Shown here: one piece after another, positions 8,159 to 12,271 of the stretch
Position numbering within the stretch: the stretch's first letter is position 1
How the letters are laid out: the number at the start of each line of letters is the position of its first letter
Assembly: GCA_001767575.1 (NCBI GenBank)
Contig: MELI01000070.1
Coordinates: forward strand, 1 to 12,271
Source of the DNA: Candidatus Aquicultor primus
GTDB lineage: Bacteria > Actinomycetota > Aquicultoria > Aquicultorales > Aquicultoraceae
Length of the DNA: 12,271 bases
Direction of reading: 5' to 3'
Notes under the pieces: model-generated
Databases searched by the model: none
Told to the model about the DNA's origin: nothing
Seen by the model: the letters and a program-made list of their open reading frames with translations, nothing else
Program-made: the position numbers and the translations under genes

Positions 8159-8265
8159 CTTAGAGCGCGCAACCGTAGTAGGATATTAATTAAGATTATA
8201 TGCGGTTCAGAAACCGGCGCGATTTTGCGGGTAAAGCCTGCGCAGCCGAGGCTGGCCGTCAAAGG

Positions 8266-9057
8266 ATGATTAGTCAATTGTTACCGGTACTCTTTCAGGT
8301 AGGCCCGATTACGGTCTACACCTATGGCGTCGCAATCGCGCTCGCTTTCTTGATAAGTCTCTTCATCATCATGCACGAATCTAAACGCAAAGGTTTCAAT
8401 CCCGATTTCGCCTATGACCTCGTTCTATTTGCGATGGTCGGCGGAATTGCCGGTGCCAGGTTGGTCTATGTCATCGACCACTGGCATGATTTTGCGGCAA
8501 ACCCGGCTCAAATATTTGCCATTTGGCAAGGAGGCCTCGTCTTTTACGGCGGACTTATCGGGGGAACCTTAGCCGTTCTCGGCCTGGTCAAGATGAAGAA
8601 GATGCTTGTCGGGAAAGTCGCCGACATCGTCGCTCCGTGTCTCGCTATCGGTTCGGCGGTCGGGCGCCTGGGATGTTTTTCGAATGGCTGCTGCTATGGG
8701 CAGGCGACAAACGTTCCGTGGGCGATTTCCTTCAATAACCCGTTATCGGCAGCGCAACCGCTTGGCGTACCGCTTCACCCGACACAGCTCTATGAAGCCG
8801 CTTACAACATTTTAATTCTGGGGGTCTTGTGGTTCAGTCGCAAAAAAGTAAAGAGCGACGGGTTGCTGTTTTGGCTCTATATAGCGCTTTACGGACTCTT
8901 CCGTTTCATCGTCGAGTTTTTCAGGGCTAACCCCGATGTCATCCTCGGCCTAAGCGCCTCACAATTATTCAGCGCGTTCATGCTGGTCGCCGGTCTTACG
9001 GTGATATTCACCTACTATCTCAGACCTGCGAATGTCGTGGCCGGGAGGGAAGGCTAA
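8266..9057 (+). CDS. lgt: Prolipoprotein diacylglyceryl transferase
   Basis: Lgt moves the diacylglyceryl group of phosphatidylglycerol onto the lipobox cysteine of prolipoproteins in the cytoplasmic membrane. With the start at 8266 the protein has 264 residues and multiple membrane helices. Family landmarks are the N-terminal GPITVYTYG, GGLVFYGGLIGG, the signature region GRLGCFSNGCCYG (133-145), HPTQLYEA, and RFIVEFFR. The essential arginine is present (R134), but the position of the E. coli N146 is Cys (C137), as in the known GCFxxGCCYG subgroup. An open frame extends to an ATG at 8200, adding 22 residues. I reject it because that stretch is strongly basic in front of a helix whose N-terminus faces outward in E. 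coli Lgt, and because 8266 matches family starts. The weakness of 8266 is a poorly spaced ribosome site. Confidence 0.93.
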   Translation: MISQLLPVLFQVGPITVYTYGVAIALAFLISLFIIMHESKRKGFNPDFAYDLVLFAMVGGIAGARLVYVIDHWHDFAANPAQIFAIWQGGLVFYGGLIGGTLAVLGLVKMKKMLVGKVADIVAPCLAIGSAVGRLGCFSNGCCYGQATNVPWAISFNNPLSAAQPLGVPLHPTQLYEAAYNILILGVLWFSRKKVKSDGLLFWLYIALYGLFRFIVEFFRANPDVILGLSASQLFSAFMLVAGLTVIFTYYLRPANVVAGREG

Positions 9058-9061
9058 AGCA

Positions 9062-10027
9062 ATGTTTATCGAAGAGAGCGGAACTATTGAATTCTCCATG
9101 GTAGTCGGAAGTGAAGACGCCGGTGTGAGAATCGACGCTTATCTCACAAAACACAAAGATATTCCCTCGCGGAGTTTTGCCCAGAATCTTATCGAAAATG
9201 ACCAGGTGCATGTCGATGGTGAAGGGGTGGGCAAGGACTATCGGTTAAGGGCGACACAAACCGTTGACGTGGAGATTCCGCCCCCTACACCATCCGAGGT
9301 CATACCCGAATCGATACCTTTAACTATAAAATATGAAGACGGGGATTTGATAATCCTGTCGAAATCGGCCGGGATGGTCGTACACCCGGCACATGGTCAT
9401 GCCGGCGGTACGCTGGTAAATGCGCTGCTCGCGCACGCCACAGGCTTGTCGGGCATAGGAGGAGTGGTAAGGCCGGGAATCGTACACCGCCTAGACAAGG
9501 ACACCTCCGGCCTCATGATAGTCGCCAAGAATGATATGTCTCACCAAGCGTTAAGCGGCGAACTCAAAAATCGTAAAATTAAACGCACCTATCTCGCCTT
9601 AGTGCACGGCGCCTTCAAGGAGATTGAGGGCACGGTCGACGCGCCGATAGGACGGAGCCCGAAATTTAGGCAAAAGATGTCCGTAACCGGTGTGGCGAGC
9701 CGGGATGCCGTAAGTCACTATAAGGTATTGGAGTCTTTTGGCAATGACTACAGCCTTGTCGAAGTAAAACTTGAGACCGGTCGCACGCATCAAATCCGCG
9801 TCCATATGAAGCACATTAACCACCCGGTAGTCGGCGACCCCGTCTACGGGTCGGGTCGCGCGAAGCGGGATTTGGGGCTTACAAGGCAGTTTCTCCATGC
9901 GTACCAGCTCGAACTCACACACCCTAGGACGAAGGAACCTCTAAACTTCGAGGATTCCATCCCACCCGAACTGCAACTCATCCTAAACAAACTGCGCCGC
10001 ATGTATTTCAGGCAGACCACGCGCTAG
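9062..10027 (+). CDS. RluD-family 23S rRNA pseudouridine synthase
   Basis: The enzyme converts specific uridines in large-subunit rRNA to pseudouridine. The 322-residue product has an N-terminal S4 RNA-binding domain (about 20-75; RIDAYLTK, SRSFAQNLIENDQVHVDG). A catalytic domain follows with the signature HRLDKDTSGLM, catalytic D145. Further motifs are GRSPKFRQKM, LETGRTHQIRVHMKHINHPVVGDPVYG, and QFLHAYQLELTHP near the end. It resembles YlyB of Bacillus, which occupies the same place after lspA; the exact uridine target cannot be read from sequence. ATG 9062 is chosen because AAGG (9050-9053) lies 8 nt upstream and lgt ends 4 nt before it. The in-frame ATG at 9032 lies inside lgt and has no ribosome site. 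Confidence 0.94.
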   Translation: MFIEESGTIEFSMVVGSEDAGVRIDAYLTKHKDIPSRSFAQNLIENDQVHVDGEGVGKDYRLRATQTVDVEIPPPTPSEVIPESIPLTIKYEDGDLIILSKSAGMVVHPAHGHAGGTLVNALLAHATGLSGIGGVVRPGIVHRLDKDTSGLMIVAKNDMSHQALSGELKNRKIKRTYLALVHGAFKEIEGTVDAPIGRSPKFRQKMSVTGVASRDAVSHYKVLESFGNDYSLVEVKLETGRTHQIRVHMKHINHPVVGDPVYGSGRAKRDLGLTRQFLHAYQLELTHPRTKEPLNFEDSIPPELQLILNKLRRMYFRQTTR

Positions 10028-10108
10028 CATAACCGCGCCTGTTTCTTCCGTCTTATGATTAGCCAAAAATCAGATTGTCAACGCGCCCGCCGCAATCGTA
10101 AAAAAATA

Positions 10109-10137
10109 TTGACGACCTCGAAATAAATTTCTATTCT
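10109..10137 (+). promoter_or_regulatory. Candidate sigma-A promoter in the rluD-speH gap
   Basis: TTGACG (10109-10114, five of six) and TATTCT (10132-10137, four of six) are separated by exactly 17 bp in AT-rich DNA. Transcription would start near 10144, leaving roughly 200 nt before the mini-ORF and more than 630 nt before speH if it reads through. This is the best-formed promoter seen in the gap. Confidence 0.55.
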
Positions 10138-10340
10138 ATATATTGTTGGTTTGCTTAGTAAGCTTGCGCTAACTATTAGAGCAGCTGTTTTCAGCCTTTT
10201 CGAAAATTGGAGCAGGCTTTTGTAAATCGAACTCTTGCGCGGTCATAAATAATTATTGAGTATTGGGCATTTTAGCGTTATTATAATCTGGTTGACTTTT
10301 AATAGTTAAAACGATTTATCGTAACTTATGGGGAGGTCTG

Positions 10341-10424
10341 TTGGAAAAACCGGCTCTGTTTAAAATCCTATCCAGTCTCTGGATCGGTATAAAGCGAACA
10401 GTGTGGACCAGCCAGACCGTGTAA
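10341..10424 (+). CDS. Possible 27-codon leader peptide or mini-gene
   Basis: A TTG start at 10341 follows GGGGAGG (10330-10336) with a 4-nt gap, among the strongest ribosome sites in the window. The reading frame ends at tandem stops TAA TAG (10422-10427). The peptide starts MEKPALFKIL and contains a basic amphipathic stretch with two tryptophans (W14, W22). No family is recognised. Just after the stops lies a perfect hairpin (10431-10447). Location in the gap before speH suggests a regulatory leader peptide, in the way SpeFL controls speF in E. coli, but there is no sequence similarity and this is inference. It could also be a chance ORF behind a purine-rich segment. Confidence 0.35.
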   Translation: MEKPALFKILSSLWIGIKRTVWTSQTV

Positions 10425-10430
10425 TAGAGA

Positions 10431-10447
10431 GGCTTTCGCGGAAAGCC
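10431..10447 (+). repeat. Perfect 7-bp hairpin after the mini-ORF
   Basis: GGCTTTC (10431-10437) and GAAAGCC (10441-10447) flank a GCG loop, starting 4 nt after the tandem stop codons. It is not followed by a T-run, so it is not an intrinsic terminator. It could respond to ribosome position on the mini-ORF. Confidence 0.55.
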
Positions 10448-10495
10448 GTAATCTCGTTTAATCAATGGAAGTTTTCGATGTTGCGAGGAGATGAG

Positions 10496-10708
10496 ATGAC
10501 AGCGGAGCATACCGGCATGGCTGGTGTTGTCGTTTCCGGAAATAAAAATGAAGTGCGAAGCGACACTTATTCCAATCCGAAATGGGGTGGTCTAAGCGGT
10601 CGCTTGTATTATAAAGCGCGGAATGGCTGTGACGCGGTCGGAGACGCGCATTATGCAGCCGCATGTAGACTGCGCATCGGATTGGCACTCAGTTTGAGCA
10701 CGAGTTAG
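10496..10708 (+). CDS. Doubtful 70-residue ORF
   Basis: ATG 10496 has GAGGAG (10485-10490) 5 nt upstream. The 70-residue frame starts MTAEHTGMAGVVVSG and ends at TAG 10706. It shows no membrane segment, coiled coil or motif that I recognise, and the amino-acid pattern lacks a clear core. The frame is open further upstream (to 10364, with a GTG at 10403), overlapping the mini-ORF. Because the same bases contain several pairing segments, a structured RNA is an equal or better explanation. Listed only so that it can be tested. Confidence 0.25.
   Translation: MTAEHTGMAGVVVSGNKNEVRSDTYSNPKWGGLSGRLYYKARNGCDAVGDAHYAAACRLRIGLALSLSTS
10572..10685 (+). ncRNA. Candidate structured RNA element
   Basis: CCAATCCGA (10572-10580) is perfectly complementary to TCGGATTGG (10677-10685), closing a 114-nt segment. 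Nested inside are GCGCA (10646-10650)/TGCGC (10671-10675), TGC/GCA around AGCC (10654-10663), AAGC/GCTT around GGTC (10594-10605), and an alternative hairpin CGC-GTC/GAC-GCG with a bulged G (10633-10648). The last would compete with the GCGCA pairing. No known riboswitch class is matched. A single 9-bp match at this spacing is not rare by chance in 750 bp, so the call rests on the nesting and on the position before an AdoMet-consuming enzyme. Confidence 0.3.
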
Positions 10709-10779
10709 CAGTCCAATAAGGATTTCTGGATATTTAGAAACTTTAGTTGGGTTGAAATAGACCAAGAGAGGATTGAGAG

Positions 10780-11130
10780 ATGAACAAAGGTAACCATTTG
10801 ATTGTGGACATCCACAACCAGGCGTTTGACGTGCTGGTTGACGACAAGAAGCTTTTGGAGACAATCGTTAACGCGGCGAATGAGGTCGGCGCAAATATTA
10901 TTAATCAGTCGAGGTATCATTTTGGCCATAATTCCTCACCCGGCTGCACTGCATTTGTGATGCTCGACGAGAGCCATGTTTCGGTCCACACTTACGCCGA
11001 CGACGGCAAAATGGCCCTTGACGTGTTTACTTGCGGAGCTACGAGCTGTGAGAGGATTCTCCGGTCGATTTGCAGGCAGCTCAATATAAAAGAAGAGGAC
11101 GTCGTGGCGAGGCACGTTCCACGCTTCTAA
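10780..11130 (+). CDS. speH: S-adenosylmethionine decarboxylase proenzyme (class 1, SpeH type)
   Basis: SpeH makes decarboxylated AdoMet, the aminopropyl donor for spermidine. It is synthesised as a proenzyme that cleaves itself at an internal Glu-Ser bond to form a pyruvoyl cofactor from the serine. The 116-residue sequence shows the processing site E64-S65 in LDESHVSVHTY, with H70 and C85 (in DVFTCG) at the spacing of the T. maritima residues S63, H68 and C83. GAGAGGA (10766-10772) lies 7 nt before the ATG. A strong terminator follows the stop. No speE is adjacent, but an agmatinase-like gene lies about 630 bp downstream. The protein is slightly short but complete. Confidence 0.96.
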   Translation: MNKGNHLIVDIHNQAFDVLVDDKKLLETIVNAANEVGANIINQSRYHFGHNSSPGCTAFVMLDESHVSVHTYADDGKMALDVFTCGATSCERILRSICRQLNIKEEDVVARHVPRF

Positions 11131-11173
11131 TAAGTACAACCCGAGACAAGGGGACTTTATGTTACTCGAATAA

Positions 11174-11207
11174 TCTCTCCGCCTTTGTGAGGCGGGGAGA
11201 CTTTTTT
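11174..11207 (+). terminator. Intrinsic terminator after speH
   Basis: TCTCTCCGCC (11174-11183) pairs with GGCGGGGAGA (11191-11200), 10 bp with one GU, loop TTTGTGA, followed by C and T6 (11202-11207). It ends the speH transcript and separates it from the downstream genes. Confidence 0.93.
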
Positions 11208-11234
11208 ATTAATGCACTAATCTTTGATATTGGG

Positions 11235-11240
11235 TACAAT
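11235..11240 (+). promoter_or_regulatory. Candidate -10 box before the coiled-coil gene
   Basis: TACAAT (five of six to TATAAT) lies 28 bp after the speH terminator and about 23 nt before the ribosome site of the next gene. No convincing -35 is seen at 16-18 bp. A separate promoter is expected here because a terminator precedes it. Confidence 0.4.
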
Positions 11241-11279
11241 AATCACGGGGAAAAAGTCTACAAAGGGGACTCAAAATTC

Positions 11280-11522
11280 ATGGCGTCGCACGACCGGACG
11301 GAGCAGCTCGAGCGCGACCTCCACATCAGTGAGGAGACCGTAAGGGCGCTCTACGACCGCATGAAGGAGCTTGAGCGAATTGCCAGGGCCGCGGATAAAT
11401 ACAGGCGGCTACTGTGCGGAGGTTCCCGCAATTCCGAAATCGAGGAATACAGGAAAACCGTCCGCGAATTGGACCAAGCCCTAAGAAGCTTAAATAGCAG
11501 CGGTCTTCTGACCAAAGTATAA
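11280..11522 (+). CDS. Unrecognised 80-residue coiled-coil protein
   Basis: No family is recognised. The product is highly charged and almost wholly helical: a first heptad-like helix (about 5-42, with LERDLHISEETVRALYDRMKEL-type spacing), a short Cys-Gly-Gly-Ser break (45-48), and a second helix (about 50-72). The tail ends SSGLLTKV. This is an antiparallel helical-hairpin layout, without membrane segments or a signal peptide. ATG 11280 has AAGGGGA (11263-11269) 10 nt upstream. The frame is open back to 11070, but that extension would overlap speH and run through the terminator, so I reject it. It lies between speH and the agmatinase gene, which may or may not mean a functional link. Confidence 0.7.
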   Translation: MASHDRTEQLERDLHISEETVRALYDRMKELERIARAADKYRRLLCGGSRNSEIEEYRKTVRELDQALRSLNSSGLLTKV

Positions 11523-11701
11523 CTAGCGCATGTTGATTCAAACCGACCGTATATTCGCGTACCCGTAAATTACCCTACTCACATTCTAGGATACACCCGA
11601 AGACAACCTTTCCATGCGCAATCACGGATAATGGATGTGCTGGATTGAACTTATTCTCAGGCGCGCATGGCTTTAGGGATATAAGGTCTTGCGCATAAAG
11701 G

Positions 11702-11707
11702 TATAAT
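11702..11707 (+). promoter_or_regulatory. Candidate -10 box before the agmatinase gene
   Basis: A perfect TATAAT lies 51 bp before the start codon, in a gap of about 236 bp that otherwise holds nothing I can identify. The sequence 17 bp upstream is a poor -35, so activator dependence or a chance match are both possible. Confidence 0.4.
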
Positions 11708-11758
11708 GGGTTTAAGGTTTGGTGGCTAAGCGGATAAAATGGCGGCGCGGAGGTGTGG

Positions 11759-12271
11759 ATGTATACGTTGGTACCCTTTAATTTCTTGGGAATTTCTGAG
11801 CATAGCTCCTTCGAGGAGTCCAAGGTTGTCGTCCTGCCGTTTCCATATGATTCGACGACGTCTTTTCGGGGCGGCACGCGTGAGGCGCCGCTGGCGATAA
11901 TCAATGCATCTCGCCAAGTAGAACTCTACGACGACGAGCTTGAGACCGAGATTTGCGACAAAATCGGAATCCATACCTTCGGTGAGATTATGCCGAACAT
12001 GGCGGGTCCTAAGTATCAGACCGAGGTAGTCAAGAGTGTATTCCTCGACGTGCTTGGCGCCGGCAAATTTCCGGTGATGGTCGGTGGTGAGCACTCGCTT
12101 TCGCTTGGAGCGATACAAGCCGTCAAAGATTATCACCCGGATGTCAGTGTGCTCCAGCTCGACGCCCACGCCGATTTGCGTGAGGAATATGAGGGGACGC
12201 ATTATTCGCATGCCTGTGTTATGAAGCGCATCTACGACGAGGGGATAAAAATCGCCCAGGTCGGGGTGAGA
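11759..12271 (+). CDS. speB: Agmatinase/arginase-family ureohydrolase, 5' part
   Basis: The first 171 codons are present; the gene runs off the right edge. The ureohydrolase family hydrolyses guanidino compounds with a binuclear manganese centre. Metal ligands visible are H112 in GGEHS and D135, H137 and D139 in the block LDAHADLR; the THYSHACVMKR motif (147-157) follows. The later Asp-x-Asp pair would lie beyond the window. N-terminal features such as PFPYDSTTSFRGGTREAP (27-44) and the proximity of speH favour agmatinase (agmatine to putrescine and urea) over arginase. The substrate assignment is inference. The ATG has GGAGG (11749-11753) 5 nt upstream. Together with speH it would supply putrescine or decarboxylated AdoMet for spermidine; the aminopropyltransferase is not in this window. 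Confidence 0.92.
   Translation, partial: MYTLVPFNFLGISEHSSFEESKVVVLPFPYDSTTSFRGGTREAPLAIINASRQVELYDDELETEICDKIGIHTFGEIMPNMAGPKYQTEVVKSVFLDVLGAGKFPVMVGGEHSLSLGAIQAVKDYHPDVSVLQLDAHADLREEYEGTHYSHACVMKRIYDEGIKIAQVGVR

Larger units (their letters stand above)
10028..10779 (+). other. Long intergenic region upstream of speH
   Basis: About 750 bp carry no confident full-size gene on either strand. No tRNA or familiar riboswitch consensus was found. The first half is AT-rich and holds a promoter candidate (10109-10137), an isolated perfect -10 box TATAAT (10282-10287, no good -35), and two related stretches, GAGCAGCTGTTTT (from 10179) and GAGCAGGCTTTT (from 10210). The second half is visibly more GC-rich and holds the mini-ORF, hairpin, doubtful small ORF and paired segments listed separately. 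No rho-independent terminator is seen after the pseudouridine synthase gene. Confidence 0.8.

Noticed and set aside
8200..8265. Resemblance of part of the lgt leader to a c-di-GMP riboswitch core
   Set aside because: Only a short AAAGCC-like string matches. The conserved paired regions and tetraloop receptor of the class are absent.
9032..9061. Ten-residue N-terminal extension of the pseudouridine synthase
   Set aside because: The ATG at 9032 lies inside lgt with no ribosome site; ATG 9062 has a well-spaced one.
10184..10200. GCTG-TTTT-CAGC followed by CTTTT as a terminator
   Set aside because: The stem has only 4 bp and the T-run is short, which is too weak for an intrinsic terminator.
10292..10322. 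TTGACT with TATCGT as a promoter for the mini-ORF
   Set aside because: The -10 is weak, the spacing is 19 bp, and the expected start would fall on the ribosome site, leaving almost no leader for the mini-ORF.
11070..11279. Upstream extension of the small coiled-coil gene
   Set aside because: It overlaps the end of speH and would translate through the intrinsic terminator at 11174-11207. A good ribosome site supports the start at 11280.
11726..12211. Minus-strand open frame of 161 codons
   Set aside because: It is antisense to the agmatinase-family gene, whose metal-binding motifs are clear on the plus strand.

Overview
This window is a densely packed, almost entirely plus-strand piece of a bacterial chromosome. 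It looks like a Gram-positive-type genome: SepF and DivIVA occur together, a transcription-attenuating T-box controls ileS, and Shine-Dalgarno sites are strong with several TTG/GTG starts. The first part follows the classic cluster found downstream of the division genes in Firmicutes and Actinobacteria (ylmE-sepF-ylmG-divIVA-ileS-ylyA-lspA-ylyB in Bacillus). The base composition is intermediate. My inference, not provable from this sequence, is a deep-branching actinobacterial or clostridia-like lineage.

Region 1 (about 124-3947) is a tight run of seven genes with 12-36 nt gaps. These are a YggS/YlmE PLP-binding protein, the FtsZ partner SepF, pyrroline-5-carboxylate reductase ProC, a YggT/YlmG membrane protein, DivIVA, a DUF167/YggU protein, and an unrecognised 112-residue winged-helix-like protein. 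SepF, YggT and DivIVA tie this block to septum placement and membrane-associated division. ProC (proline synthesis) and YggS (PLP homeostasis) are metabolic passengers commonly seen in it.

Region 2 (about 3945-7194) has its own candidate promoter, a full-length T-box leader with an AUC (Ile) specifier and mutually exclusive antiterminator and terminator, then ileS. Region 3 (7289-10027) holds a TraR/DksA-type zinc-finger protein, lspA, lgt and an RluD-type pseudouridine synthase. lspA and lgt are two steps of the same lipoprotein maturation pathway.

Region 4 (10028-10779) is a gap of about 750 bp with no convincing full-size gene, but it is not featureless. It has a good sigma-A-like promoter, a 27-codon mini-ORF with a strong ribosome binding site, a perfect 7-bp hairpin just after its stop, a doubtful 70-codon ORF, and a 114-nt stretch closed by a 9-bp inverted repeat. 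This sits directly upstream of speH, so it is the best candidate here for an undescribed regulatory element.

Region 5 (10780-12271) is polyamine related. It contains speH (class 1 pyruvoyl S-adenosylmethionine decarboxylase), a strong intrinsic terminator, an unrecognised 80-residue coiled-coil protein, and the 5' part of an agmatinase/arginase-family gene that runs off the right edge. No tRNA, rRNA, CRISPR array, insertion sequence or phage gene was seen.
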